From Berberis thunbergii (taxonomy: Eukaryota; Streptophyta; Magnoliopsida; Ranunculales; Berberidaceae), in the NCBI GenBank assembly GCA_003290165.1, contig QNQO01000803.1, forward strand, positions 434,001-498,000: 64,000 bases of DNA, written 5' to 3'. Below, piece after piece: positions 1 through 11,699 of this stretch. The notes below the pieces were generated by a model, which worked only from the letters and a program-made list of their open reading frames with translations, searched no databases and had not been told where the DNA came from. Every line of letters begins with the position of its first letter. Position 1 is the stretch's first letter. Both the position numbers and the translations under genes were made by a program.

Positions 1-929
1 TCCTTTGCAAATCCGGCATGTTGAATATCATACAGTTTCAATATTGTTTTATTTTGATTGCTTGACGTTTGAGAATTGTAGATTTTTTTCTGTTTTTGTT
101 TTTTTTCTTCTTCTTTTATTAACAACTTCGTCTCATATAAAACTACTATTAGTACTGATATAGACAACATGTTTGCCATTCTTTGACCTTTGATACAATG
201 ACAAACCTGATATTAAGCTACACGACTATTTACTAAACCAAGCTCGTGTCTTGTAACATCAATACCATTTACTATATGGCCTGATTCAGCCAATTCCAAC
301 TTCAATGATCAATTGTAAGAATTGCTTAGGTATGATGAACTAATTCGAGTTGAATACTGCAACTTCTACATGGTCATTTGTGGTCTACATGTGGTTGTAT
401 ACTGCAAACTACCCAGCATGGATCATGATGAACTAATTCAAGTTGAATGAACAGAATACAAGCTAGGAATTGCAAAATGGAAAAAATAAATAAAAATGAA
501 TTACCCTCATTTTTTCCCTTTGGCTTTTGTATAGGATTTCGAAACTGTCATATTAGTCTTTTGTTCCTTTGGTTCAAATAGTACAACTAGACCCTAAAAC
601 TAATATCACCCTAAAACTATATCAGGGATAGAATGTTTTATGTCTTTCTTCAACTTCAACCATTTAAATCAACCAATTGAATATTTCTCCATATGGACAT
701 AGGATTACTTCTCTATTCCAATAAAAAAAAATTTCAAGGATAATACATGTATCAAATTAAAAATTAAATACAAAAATATGAAACGAAAATGAAAACATCT
801 TCCCCAATCCAATTGTATACCTAGTTATTTTTTCCCAAAATGAAAACATCTTCTGCAATCACTCAAAGACTTGCAATTGTATACCTAGTCAACAATGCTC
901 AAAGACTTGCAATTTGTTCGGAACCCTAA
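1..929. other. No gene seen; AT-rich intergenic DNA
   Basis: I see no coding region, RNA gene or transposon terminus here. Between about 785 and 912 two short blocks are duplicated in direct orientation: 'gaaaacatctt' with 'aattgtatacctag', and 'ctcaaagacttgcaattt'. This looks like local slippage. The stretch could be the interior of the CACTA element whose right end lies at 1860, because no left terminus of that element is visible. Confidence 0.5.
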
Positions 930-1345
930 TTTCATAAAAAAATACAAGAGAGAGAGAGGGTACCTGTACGAGAGAGGGCGTGATTGATTTGAAGACGCCG
1001 AGTGGAGGGAAGACCAGGGGAGGAGGGAAGTCGAGGGAGGAGCAGGGAAGGAGGGGAGGAGCAGGGAAGGAGGGGAGGAAGGAAGTCGAGGGAGGGAGCA
1101 GGGAAGAAGGCGCAGGGAAGTCGAGTCGAGGTAGGGAGCAGGAAGTCGAGTCGAGTGAGGGAGCAGGAAGTCGAGTCGAGTGAGGGAGCAGCGAAGGAGA
1201 CGAGTCGAGTGGAGGGGAGGAGGGAAGCTTCGATGGAAGTCGAGTCGAGGGAGGGAGCAGCGAAGGAGACGAGGTCGAGTGGAGGGGAGGAGGGAAATTG
1301 TCGATGGCGAGTGGAGGGAATGTCGAGCGCCAATATACCCCGCCC
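930..1345. repeat. Polypurine (GGGAGGA/GTCGAG) repeat tract
   Basis: The plus strand is almost pure purine, built from degenerate GGGAGGA, GGAGCAG and GTCGAGTCGAG units. It keeps frames open on both strands, giving Ser/Pro-rich or Gly/Glu/Arg-rich translations that overlap each other, so none is a believable protein. It adjoins the CACTA subterminal repeats and may be inside that element. Such a tract could form triplex or G-rich structures; that is inference. Confidence 0.75.
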
Positions 1346-1361
1346 AAAATTTTTTTCAGCT

Positions 1362-1860
1362 TTTCATGTAGCCACGGTTCTGAGCCGTTGCTATATTTAG
1401 CCACGGTTTAGAACCGTTGCTAAATTTTATTTTGCAACGGTTTTGAGCCGTTGCTAGCCATAGCCACGGTTTAGAACCGTTGCTAAAATATTTTGTTGCA
1501 ACGGTTCTAGGCCGTTGCTATGCATAGCCACGGTTCAGAACCGTTGCTAAATTTTATTTTTGCAACGGTTTTGAGCCGTTTCTATACGTAGCTACGGTTA
1601 AGAACCGTTGCTAAAGTATTATGTTGCAACGGTTTATAACCGTTGCTAATGATTCCAACGGTTTGGAGCCGTTGCTAATATTCGCCACGGTTTTTAGCCG
1701 TTCCAAATATAGCAACGGTTTTAAGCCGTGGCCAGGTCTTTTTTACCCACGGTTTTAAGCCGTTGGTAAATATAGCTACGGTTGTTAGCCGTGGCAAATA
1801 CACCAACGGTTTAGAGCCGTGGCCAGGGTGGCGTGGCTAAATGGGGTTTTTGGTGTAGTG
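1362..1860. mobile_element. CACTA transposon, right terminal region with subterminal palindromes
   Basis: The block ends exactly at 1860 with TTTTTGGTGTAGTG, the reverse complement of a CACTACACCAAAAA terminal inverted repeat. Inside it are some twenty half-units of 'gccacggtt(t)(t)agaaccgttgct', alternating in orientation, which is the subterminal repeat layout of plant CACTA (En/Spm) elements. The same repeats and terminus bound the complete element at 26573-37190, so the two belong to one family. The next three bases, ACG, would be the target duplication. The left terminus is not in the window, so the element is truncated or extends leftward. Confidence 0.85.
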
Positions 1861-1863
1861 ACG

Positions 1864-2906
1864 GTGAGATATATTTATGGAATGGTCAAATAGAAAAGTT
1901 GAAAATAGATATTTCATGTGCCCTCGAAGTAAAAGTGTTTGATTGTACAAACAGGGAAGAGCATGTAAAAATAAAATAAATAAATAAAAGGTTAAAGAAC
2001 AAAAAAAGGGGTTGAAGAAGAAAAAGTTAATGGTGTACAACATTCTCATTGTCGTATATGTTTATTCAAGGGTGTAGCCATTCTCAGGAAATTTTTGTAT
2101 CTTTTTTTGTCCATTATTGTTTTCCATAATCCAAGCCCCATTACAACCTAGTAAAGACCTAATTGATCTTAAGTAAAAGTTGGGTTAGTAGATGTGGAAA
2201 TTGAATAGGCAAGAACTATGGTGTTTGATTCAACATTCTCAAAAGTAATCTTTATTCCTGTCCATGAGATCATATTTATTTCACTCTTTGAAAATTTCGA
2301 TTTTCATGATAATTATATGTGAGACGTTTGCATTTTCCATAGTTCATATCTTTTTCTTCACATATAAATTGAGTGTCCAATCTCTAAGTGTTTTATTTCT
2401 GAGTGACATGAGAGATTTGTAGTCCAAGCGTACTTTCGATAGGTTTATCTCGTCACATCTTTACTATGAGATGACGAGTTATGTGTATAAGGTTTCTCAC
2501 ACACACACACTTCGAGTTGAGAATGATTATGAAATTTATTTAACCTTTAGATACTATTAAATTATTGTACTTTATCGATATACTATTGGGACATTTTTAG
2601 TTTGTTGTTTTTCTTGAATTTTAAGCAATTAGAAAATTACTCTTAGGAAAATAAAGGAGAATGCCCATGTTTTTGCATTATGTTTTTAGAAAATAGATTT
2701 TGTTCTATTGAGTCAGTAATGTTTGGGGGTAACATTTGTAGAAACCCTCACGAGACTATAATTCTTCCACTAGAGGTAATCTAGGGGTTTAAAGCCTTGT
2801 TGCACGTTAAGGTAAGTGCAACCGTGATTCCTACGAAAGTGAGTTAGGATTTTATTCTTAATTTTGTTTTGCTCGAGGACTAGCAAAATATAAGTTTGGG
2901 GGTATT
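1864..2906 (+). mobile_element. Ty3/gypsy-type retrotransposon, 3' internal remnant
   Basis: No usable reading frame remains. The end of the block, 'gaggactagcaaaatataag' followed by TTTGGGGGTATT (2895-2906), is a typical plant Ty3 polypurine tract lying directly against a TGAT-starting LTR. A similar 'tttgggggtaacatttgtagaaacc' stretch occurs near 2728. The CACTA end at 1860 seems to lie inside this internal region. Lineage (Athila or Tat-like) is inferred only from the tract style. Confidence 0.55.
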
Positions 2907-4100
2907 TGATATTCACATAATTCAAATAATGCATTTTAGTTTAACTATTTTATTTTTGTATTTTTGTAGGATTTGGAGTTTAAATGACAAAAGTGCATTA
3001 GCGTGGCGAATTTGGAAATTCATAGAGAAATTGACGAAGTGGAGCGGGAGACACTCAAGCCAAAGATTAATAAAGAGAACCAAAAAAAAAAATAAGGGAA
3101 AATAGTTTTGAATTTTGGTGGAACAAAGGAGTAATATGGATAAACATAGCCAAACCCACATTTCCTGTTATTAGAACAGAATCTAAACAAAGGGGTGGTT
3201 CCCAATGGTTTCCAATTTGTATTTGGTTTCCAATAAGGAGTTGTTTCTTTCTACCATAAATACAACAGCACACAGAGAAGGCAAGACGGGCAGATAACGC
3301 AGGAACAACAGAGAGTGCATCGCTAATTCACCACGCGCTATCATGCAGATGAAGCTCCACACCGCTATTGATGTCATCACCTTCACCATGTGTCACTAAA
3401 CTCCACGCAAGCCGAAGAGATGAACTCCTAGATGTAACGCACTTAATTGGTATTTGATTCGTTGTATGCTTTTACGATGAATAATGGTATTTATGATTTT
3501 CACTTTTATTTAATATAGGAGTTTACGTTATTTTAGTGACAAAGATTTCATCAACTTCTTCGTAGATTATTATTTTGGTGGTTGTCTTTTTCTTCTTCAT
3601 GTAAGTCTAGTCATGTTTTTCTTATGTGTGGAATTTTTAAGATCAATTAATTTTGGAAGGTTAGTTATATGTGATTGTCTTTTATTACGTTATTGTCTCC
3701 GAATAAATCGTAAATTTAGGATATCATATATGACCAATATTTGTGCTTTCTAGAAAAAGTGAAATCTAAAATCCATTTACATTAGAATATATTGGTGCAT
3801 TAAAGCCTATTTTTCCAATTATGTTGTTTGGGATGTAAAACATGTAATTGAGTTATCATAGCGAATCAATACTAGTTGGCGCGTGAAATCTAGGAGGGAT
3901 TCTTGAAACCTTATGATTTTTCTAAACTTGATTTTTATTAAACTAAATTCAATTTCATATTTTAAAATTGATAGAATTTCTTAAATTTAGTTTCGCGTAG
4001 TTTTTCTTCCTTGACCTGGTTGTGTAGATCGTTTTTCTCGTGGGATCGACGCCCCAATTTTTACTGCAATTGACCGCGTGTACTATTTTGGTCATAATCA
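2907..4100 (+). repeat. LTR of a Ty3/gypsy-type element (3' LTR or solo)
   Basis: The LTR runs from TGATATTCAC, just after the polypurine tract, to GGTCATAATCA and so has TGAT...ATCA ends. Its 3' part contains 'tcgtgggatcgacgcccc', a phrase common near the end of plant Athila/Tat-type LTRs. Length is 1194 bp. AACAG follows, but the partner duplication cannot be tested because the 5' end of the element is not identified. Confidence 0.65.
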
Positions 4101-4289
4101 AACAGCTATATCCTTAGCAATCATTCGGTGATTTGAATTTTCCTATGCTTTAGGACACATGTCTTGATTTTGTGTTTTTCATCTCTGAGTCCTTATGGAA
4201 AGTTGTTTTGCTTGCTTGTCTTGTACTTTGTTGATTTGGTATGTTAGTTAAACAATGGTTCTCCCGGGTTGTGCTAACTTGCTCATCCG

Positions 4290-5075
4290 TTTGGTCATTC
4301 TATTCATTTGATCAACCTCGGAGTCTGTCTCGTTCGAGTTGGTTTGTTGAGTCGACGGTCTCGAGGTTGTTTTTACTTCATTGAATCTTTCACTCAACCT
4401 TTTACTTCGTCGACTCAAAGTTTTTGTTGATTCGGGTGTCTAATCTTTACTTTGTTGGTTCGATGCTCTAATCGACCCAAAGTCATTTGACTCGTTCATC
4501 TAGTGTCTTCTTCGTTAACTCGGCATTTCAGTCAACTCAAAGTTTTAACTAGGTTGACTCGTTCGTTCAACCTTTACTTCATTAATTCGATGTTTAATCG
4601 ACTCGAAGTTAGTTTACTTAATTGACTCGTTTGTTCAACCTTTTCTTCGTTTACTCGACGTTTCAGTCGACTCAAAGTCATTTTACATAGTTGACTCGTT
4701 CGGCCAACTTTTACTTCAATGGTGCGACACTCTAGTCGACCCAAAGTCTTTTTACTTAATTGACTCGTTCGTCCAATTTTTACTTCGTCAACTCGACATC
4801 TCAATCGACTCATTCGTCCAATTTTTAGGTGTTTAGTTGACTCGGGTGTCCAACTTTTATTTGTTGGTTCGACCCTCTAGTCGACCTGAAGTGGTTCTAC
4901 TTAGTTGAGTCATTCGTCCGACTTTTACTTTGTTGTTGCGACACTCTAGTTGACCCGAAGTCATTTTACTTAGTTGACTCGTTCATCCAATTTTTACTCG
5001 TTAACTCGACACCTTGATCGACTCAAAGTTTGTGTTTAGTTGACTCAAGTGTCCAACTTTTACTTCTTTTGTTGA
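4290..5075. repeat. Degenerate minisatellite, about 69-bp unit
   Basis: A unit containing 'ttgactcgttcgtccaa', 'tttacttcgt' and 'tcgactcaaagt' recurs with the anchor TTGACTC near 4554, 4622, 4691, 4760, 4837, 4904 (TTGAGTC), 4974 and 5040, a spacing of 66-77 and mostly 68-70 bp. About ten to twelve degenerate copies are visible. Tat-lineage retrotransposons often carry tandem repeats in non-coding internal regions, and a gag remnant lies beside this one. Confidence 0.85.
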
Positions 5076-5689
5076 TCAGACAAGAAGTTTATTGTAATTA
5101 TCCGACTTATGACCTGATTCCGTTTTGGCTTTATACGCCGATTGTTTTGCATATCTTTGCTTTGAAGTTGTTTATTTTTGTGGGATGTCAATTTCGAAAT
5201 TGAAACTTTATTGATTCTTTGACCATTTCTAGAGATCATTTTTTTGGAGCGATTTCGTTATATTATGCAGTGTTTCTTCTTTTATCATTGTGTGACTGAT
5301 GTCTATCCCTATGTTGGTGTTTTGTGCCTCTATTGTTCCTTTTAATTTATGACCTCTTTTGCTTGGATCGTTATTGTTCCCCGTTTGGCATTGTTTGTTA
5401 AGGTTTGATAGAATTTGTCATTGTTAATTCCTTTGTAAGTAACCTTGGCTAGATTTGTATCCGCTGACAGTCTTCGAACTGGTCAGTGCATTTAACTTCT
5501 GGGTGTTGACCTTTCTGCTTCGACATAGATCTGCTCGGGTGTGAGATGTTTCTTTACTGGGGTGGATGTAGTGTAGAGTGTATATCAATTTTTTGGATCG
5601 TTCTTTTGATCCAGTGGCTGTGGTATTAGCTTTTTCTTTTCTTTTGAACTGTTTGTCTGATATGCCAATGAATTCATCCAGTCGTCCTC

Positions 5690-6640
5690 TTTGGATCTAA
5701 TGCTCGATTTCTTCCTTTAACTTGTAGTAGTCATCGGTATCATGTCCGTGATCCTTGTGAAAAGAGTAGTACCTATTTTTGTCATGTCCTTCCAGGTCTC
5801 CTCTCATCTTGGGTGGCCAGTTGATGTTCTCCCAATTCACTTTGTGTTTTAAGATGTAAGTCCGGCTTATTTTTAGGGTTGTGTACGGTTTGTACTCTTT
5901 CTTCATCACACTGGTTATCTGCTTATGACTGGGTCGTGCCGTTTGCAATTTCCTAGATTCCCGCTGATTGAACTCAGTCTGTCCGTCGTTCTAATGTCTC
6001 TTTGAATGATTGATATCCTCCCGTGCTCCATCATCTCGCCTTCTTTCATCTTTCCTTTCTCGTTTCCTCAAATGTTTCTCCCTTTTCTGCTCATTCTTCC
6101 TTCTCACAGCTTTCATTTCTTTAACGGAGACATGATTCTACGTTATTTTCTGCAAGACTGCCATACATTTTGGGGGCTCCAGGTTAAGGGCTTTGAAGAA
6201 GGGGACTTTCTTCAGTCTGGTGATGAAAGTTGCAGATGCTATGTCATCGCTACATCCATCAATCATTGTTAACTCATTGGTGAAACAAGTGACATATTCC
6301 CGTATCATTTCTTCAGGCTTCTATCTGATTTGCAGAAGGTAGTGGGGTCATTTCCTCATCTACTGACTCCCAATGAATTTGGTAATAAAAGCAGTGGCTA
6401 AAGCCTGGAAGGAGTTTATCGACCTCGGATGTAGGCTATTGAACCAATTCATCGTTGTGGAAGTGAGGTTGGTTTGGAATGTTTTGCACAGGATCTACTC
6501 CGTAGTTTCCTTTAGAGCCATCATGAGGTGGAAATGTCTTAGGTGATCTTGTGGGTCGATGGTACCATCATACACTTTGAAGTTTGTCAGAGTGAACCTT
6601 TTTGGCATTGCCTTTAGGGAAGAAGATATTCGTGGAGATC
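5690..6640 (-). pseudogene. Ty3 (Tat-like) gag remnant
   Basis: Reading the minus strand from about 6620 leftward gives gag-like text: a YDGTIDP-like segment, an 'FQTNLTS..MNWFNSL' segment, then (5948-5697) 'WPPKMRGDLEGHDK..YYSF' and 'HKDHGHDTDDYYKLKEEIEH'. The last is the conserved retrotransposon gag motif FHxDHGHxTxDCxxLKxxIE, here with Cys replaced by Tyr. Several stops and frame changes interrupt it, so it is dead. It lies head to head with the plus-strand gag remnant starting at 7155. Confidence 0.8.
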
Positions 6641-6714
6641 CTTATCTATTTAGGAGTCGTGGTATGGAGGGAAGTTTCCTTGTTAGCCTCGTGTTCTTAG
6701 ATACACAGAATATC

Positions 6715-6842
6715 TAAGGTACATTTCGAATTTATATTGTACCTTAGCTTACCAACCTCATGGAATTTATATTGTACCTTAGGACTTCAATACTATAAAT
6801 AAGACATGAGGTTGGTAAGCTAAGGTACAATATAAATTCCAT
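6715..6842. repeat. 31-bp perfect inverted repeat at a head-to-head LTR junction
   Basis: The segment TTATATTGTACCTTAGCTTA followed by CCAACCTCATG at 6733-6763 is the exact reverse complement of 6806-6836. The right arm belongs to the R region of the Tat-like LTR that also occurs at 14810; the left arm is the same LTR segment inverted. Together with oppositely oriented gag remnants on the two sides, this marks a junction of two related elements in opposite orientation. Confidence 0.8.
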
Positions 6843-6996
6843 GTTTACAACATTACAACTTCCTCAAATCCATGTCTGACTTTAGCATCGGAGTGTCATT
6901 GGCCACCACAATGGTGGTCTGTCGCTCATGTGCGCTCCTTGTGCAAGTCAGCAGGTTTGCAAGTCAAGGTTATAGCAGGGAGCAAAAAATGACTGC
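6774..6996 (+). repeat. Left LTR fragment of Tat-like element
   Basis: The segment matches 14789-15001 base for base over most of its length. Shared stretches include 'aagacatgaggttggtaagctaaggtac', 'gcatcggagtg' and 'ggccaccacaa', and both end in a TGCA near 'gcagggagc'. It starts with a TATA-like 'actataaata', so it represents the promoter-proximal and R/U5 parts. The U3 part found upstream of the right copy is missing and is replaced by inverted LTR sequence. Confidence 0.8.
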
Positions 6997-7003
6997 ATTA
7001 GTT

Positions 7004-7014
7004 TGGCGTCGTCC
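7004..7014 (+). promoter_or_regulatory. Retrotransposon primer-binding site
   Basis: TGGCGTCGTCC lies eight bases after the LTR end. It resembles the TGGCGCCGTC-type primer-binding site usual in plant Tat-lineage elements, with one change in the GCGCC core. Confidence 0.6.
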
Positions 7015-7154
7015 TTGAGGACGACAAAGTTCCTAACTTTTCACTAGCATCATCTCTCTTCGGGATACAAAGATATGGTGGCCACCAAATCACGCGACAA
7101 TGGATAATAAGGGGACACGTCAAATGCCCAAATTGGCGCTATACCGCCGCTCTC

Positions 7155-8110
7155 AGTGGTACCGGCACCACACGGGTAGATGGACCCCAGGATAGATTTG
7201 TTGTCGTCTCAAATGCATCAAATCGTCAAAGCAGTGGAGGTTCTCATACAACAGAACCCTCCACCCGCTATTGGAGATCAGGAGTAGCACAAGCCTCCAT
7301 CTTCGTAAGATAACAAAGAGCAAGCACGGGAGAGTCAAGCCCCTACTAATTCTCATTGGACTAGAGGAGCCAGCGCAGCTAACACGGAACCGACTCTCAG
7401 GGTAAAGAGGTTCGGCCTTCAAAACCACCTCCGCAGAGGGGCGCATGACCCATACATGTTGTACCGTCTCTCTATTCCAACGTTCATGGATCGTATCATG
7501 CTCTTCCAAAGAAGTTCACGTCTCGAATGAGACACTCAGAGAATATGTAACATGCTTCAACAACGAACTGACACTTATTGACTGCTGCTGTGACGACACA
7601 GCCGCGATGGCTTTTACGGCGAGCCTAAAGGAAGGAAAACTTTATGAATGCCTCACCTTGGAACTCCTTTGAATATGACGGAACTCTTTAAGAATGCCCA
7701 GAGGTACATCACCTTAGAAGATATGAGAACTATGAAGAGGGAATAAGAAGTTGAGAAAAAACCCTTCACTTCTAAAGACGGGAAGAAGCGAAAAGGGCGA
7801 GAGGATGAAGAAAAGAGCAAGCAAATGCGTAATGACCATAGATCAGACCCTAGCCGGGCCAAGCCAAAAAAGACATCCAACTACGTTGGATCTAAGTCCA
7901 TGACCCCCTCAATTCTAGCCTATCAAACCTTTTGAATTCCATGAAGAACTGGAAAGATCTGAAATGGCCCCCGAAGCAGCGCGGAGACCCCTCCAAATGT
8001 GACAATAGCAAGTACTGCTCATACCACAAAGAGGGTGGCCATGACACTAACGACTGCAAAAGTCTAAGGAACGAGATTGAGTACTAGATTCGCAAGGGCA
8101 AGTTAAAGGT
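7155..8110 (+). pseudogene. Tat-like gag, broken and internally deleted
   Basis: Successive plus-strand frames give an N-terminal part with 'QMHQIVKAVEVLIQQNPPP', then 'TLREYVTCFNNELTLIDCC' (about 7530-7590), a helical 'MTELFKNAQRYITLEDMR' segment (7676-7730), a Lys/Arg/Glu-rich linker, and 'KWPPKQRGDPSKCDNSKYCS' with the YHKEGGHDTNDCKSL motif (about 8020-8060). All are landmarks of Ty3 gag polyproteins. The central capsid part expected between the first two segments is missing, and stop codons occur at several points. The copy is therefore non-functional. Confidence 0.8.
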
Positions 8111-8136
8111 ATCTGAAGCCCTGAGAAACGACCAGA

Positions 8137-8651
8137 ATGACCCAGGGACCGGGGGAGTCAATCAAGGAGATCAAGAATGAGATTACGGGTATAATCTATG
8201 TAACTCATGTAGTCGGATTGGATGAAGACGAGTCAAATAGGTCCCATAAGCGGGCTCTACTAGAGATGCAAACACGGCTCGCAGATGAGGACATACACAT
8301 TTACTATTTGAGGGTGCAAAGCCCCATCCCTGCCTTAACCTTTACAGACGAGGACTTCGAAGGAGTCCGAGCACAACACATTGATGCTCTCGTCATATCG
8401 ATCTCCATTGCAAGGTGGGAGGTAAAGAGAGCCCTGGTGAATATGGGAAGCTCTCTCAATGCACTGTTCTAGAACTTATTCGGCAGTATGGACCTCAAAT
8501 AGCAGAACCTAACATCCTCAGACTACCCGCTGATTGGATTCAGTGGATAGAAGTGGTGGCAGGAGAGCCACAACTGAGAAAGGTCTTGTTCCTGGACTTC
8601 ATGGTAGTAGACACACCGTCTACCTACAACCTTATTTTGGGAAGACCATAG
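8137..8651 (+). pseudogene. Tat-like retropepsin (protease) remnant
   Basis: The frame ending at 8472 contains 'ALVISISIARWEVKRALVNM' then GSSLNALF. It matches the plant Ty3 protease region, where the motif is normally LVDxGSSxxxLF. The catalytic aspartate is replaced (NMGSS instead of DTGSS). A frameshift and stop follow, and the domain's end continues in another frame to 'FMVVDTPSTYNLILGRP' (8600-8651), the conserved FLVVDxPSxYNxILGRP close. Catalytically dead on two counts. Confidence 0.85.
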
Positions 8652-10429
8652 CTCCACTAGATGGAAGCAGTAGTCTCCACCCTTTTTCAGTGCGTTAAGT
8701 ATACTGTTAACCACTCTGAATGAAGGATATGTGGGGACCAGCCTATGGCATGTGGCTGCCATTATCTTTAACTGAAGCACATAGAATGTTCACAGATCCA
8801 ATTGGATCTCACAGCGCAATCTGAACTAGAGCCAGACCCAGTGACTGTGAACATGTCACTCCACTCACACGAGATCCCAACAACGGTGGCTTATTTCAGA
8901 AATGGGGAGGATCAAACGGTACAGAAGCAATCCGTTTTTCAACCTAGCAGAACTGAGATATCAATGCATACGGGAGTACAACCCCCCCCCCCCCCCCCCC
9001 CGACAATCCATTGGCACGGGAATTAACTCCCACACAAGGTTTACTTTTCAGTAACCTAAGAGACATCAACGAAGCTTGGTAGTTCACTTAAAGTATCAAT
9101 GATTCAGCAAGGGCCATGCGAGTTAACTTCAGGACCGAATCGATTTCTCTTCGTCAACAGTTGGTCTATTTTAGTTGTTTATTTTCCTTTCCATAGTCAA
9201 CTTAGAGTTTTAGTTCTTAGAAGCTTATGTGATTTGAAATCATTTAAGAAATAAAAAAAGAATTATGCAAACACAATCTATTGATTACTGGAAAGATGTA
9301 ACAACGAGCGCCCTGAGGCGGATACAAAAGACTACATACTATAAGCATCTGAATCCGATGCGACATAAAATAAAAACTCGCTTAAACAGTCCGACTACAT
9401 AAGAAGACTCAGAAGCGACAACAAATGTACCCTAAGTAAACTTCGCTAGCCGACTTCTCCAATAAATATGTCCCAATATCAAGGACAAATGTGCAAAAAG
9501 TGGTTGAAAGTACAGAGCAGCTGGTTGCTCCGCCAAATCACCCTAAGAAATGACCCGACAATGGTAATACTGACCTTACAACGAGCTGCAAACTTCTTCA
9601 AAATACATCCAGCTTCACGAAGGAGTTAGAAGAGGACATACAAATATTGTCTCAAGCGATGAAGCAGTCAAGGTTTCACAATATGCCAAGCGAGGACACT
9701 TATTCCATGCGCAACACTCAGGGTGACTTCGAGATACCACCCCTGGAAGCAACTACGCATCTGCCAACACTTCGATCAACCATAAACTAGTCACAGTGGG
9801 CAGAACGACACAAGATAACACCGAAGGGTGGGCGAATAAACGATAGACTCATCTCTTGGGAGGGAGTCTATACTTCTTCTTCGAAATATAAGAAGAAATT
9901 ACAAGATCTCAGTGAACCAATTAGGTGCTTACCATAGCAGATGACCACGCATAATAGTGAGTCTCATCGTGACTCATGGGCGCAAATGTCAGAACATTCT
10001 AATACTCCAGTAATGGAGATCTCCCTTCAACCATTGGAAAATCCAAAGCATATTCTTCAAGTAGGAAAATTACAGAGGGTACCCTCTACAAAAGATAATG
10101 CCTACAACAATGAAGAAACACCATTATATAGACATGATGGTTCATCAAACGGACGCTTCAACATTATGTCAGCATTGAATACCGTATGGGAAATGAGGAG
10201 ACAATAGTTCCCAAGGAAACTGCACAAGACCACATTCAACCAAACACCTAGTCTGCCAAGTGCGGATGTAATTGGTTAAGGAAGTGAGAATCTAATTAGC
10301 GTTATCATGCCTGGTGACGACGACTCGCCTTAGACTTTTGCCTGTTTCACAAACATCGGTCATCGAACCTGATAAGGTAAGCCTAGCTAGTGATGACTGG
10401 TAATGATAGCTTCTGATCAAAGCCTAGAC
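8652..10429. other. Retrotransposon interior without recognisable coding motifs
   Basis: The stretch follows the protease remnant. Here reverse transcriptase would be expected, yet no YVDD/FxDD box, RNase H or integrase motif appears in any frame I read. Base composition is like the rest of the element. It is probably the non-coding internal region of a non-autonomous Tat-like element. Confidence 0.5.
8982..9001. repeat. 20-base poly-C run
   Basis: An uninterrupted run of cytosines inside retrotransposon debris. Long G/C homopolymers are rare in plant DNA and prone to assembly or length error. It creates a false polyproline stretch in one frame. Confidence 0.95.
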
Positions 10430-11045
10430 CTATAGTCCTCCATTGCGCGAGTGTAGATGGTTTGGAAGGTGGGAGCCTAGTCAGTTCCAACTGATGTCGA
10501 TGCTTCGCCACGAGGCCATTGCGCTTCTACTGACTACGGTCGTCAAATTACAAACTCCATACTTGTAGCCCCCACTGCGTGGGTGTGGATGAATTGGAAG
10601 GTGGGAGACTAGTCCGTCCTAAACTGATTCCGACGGCTTGCCACAATACCACTGTTCTTCTACAAACCATGGTCGCCAAAAACTCCCAAATTTGTAGCTT
10701 GATGCGTACGGGTGTAGATGATTTGGAAGGTGGGAGCCTAGTCAGTCCCGAACTGATTATGACGACTTGCCACGAGACAACTACTCTTCAATAGACCATG
10801 GTCGCCGAATCCCCACATTCAAACTTGTAGCCCACTACGCGCGGTTGTAGATGGCTTGAAAGGTGGGAGCTTAGTCAATCCCGAACTGATGTCGATGGCT
10901 CGCCACGAGATCATCACTCCTCAACATACCATGATCGCCGAATCCTTGCTCCCCGAACCTGTAGTCCACTCTGCTTGAACATAGACAGCTCGGAAGGTGG
11001 GAGCCCTAGAAGGCTCGCCACGTGACCACCGCTCTCCTTCGAAAC
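10430..11045. repeat. Tandem repeat, unit about 132 bp, 4.5 copies
   Basis: A unit beginning 'gtagcccactacgcg..gtgtagatg', then 'ttggaaggtgggagcctagtc', 'ccgaactgatt', 'gacggctcgccacgag' and 'ccatggtcgccgaa' recurs at about 10433, 10565, 10694, 10827 and 10961, spacing 129-134 bp. It lies between the gag/protease debris and the antisense ORF, where Tat-lineage elements commonly hold satellite-like arrays. Confidence 0.9.
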
Positions 11046-11699
11046 AGCGGTCACAGAGATTAATCATAGCTCAGATAGCGTCTTCACGCTCACGCGTGCT
11101 GACATTCTATTATCAGCAAAGGCTGCTCATGCCATCCCATAAATCATCCCGCCAACATGTAAATGAATGCTACATGGAATGCCAGCCCGAGCTTGCGAAA
11201 CTTGACTCGGGACAAGTGCTCAAGCTTAAAAACAGCGCATGTGCTAGACTATCACAGTTCACTCACGCTAGCAACCGCGACCGATAGTTTGGTGGGAAAA
11301 AACAAGCCCCTAGTGCCTTACCTTAAGGATGGGCTACAACTGGGTAGCATAGCTCACTTCTAAATCATCCGTGGAATGCCCATTATTTGATGTAACTAAG
11401 CAACAATTACTCTGAAACCTTACAACAGAACAGGTTAGAACCACTCGCGTCACAATTGGTCAAACACTCAACATTAGACATACCACTCAACTTCCTATCA
11501 ACCCGACCAGCCTATGTCAAAGTAAACGACAAGGCGAAACAAAAAGTGCGTAATAGGGAAACTAAACATAAAACGGGTATAGAACATACTCAAGATAAAT
11601 TTGTTTTCATTAACAGTTGAAGCAAAAAAGGTATAAGTTCACAAAGGCTATTCCTCATCAGGAAAGGGTACAGAAATAGAAGAGCTAAGCTTACCGAAG

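Noticed and set aside
889..1404. Long open frames on both strands (up to 171 residues, Ser/Pro-rich or Gly/Arg/Glu-rich)
   Set aside because: They come from a purine-repeat tract, overlap each other on both strands and have no domain or codon pattern of a gene.
4290..5075. CRISPR-like repeat array
   Set aside because: Units are contiguous and degenerate without unique spacers, and the DNA is from a plant.
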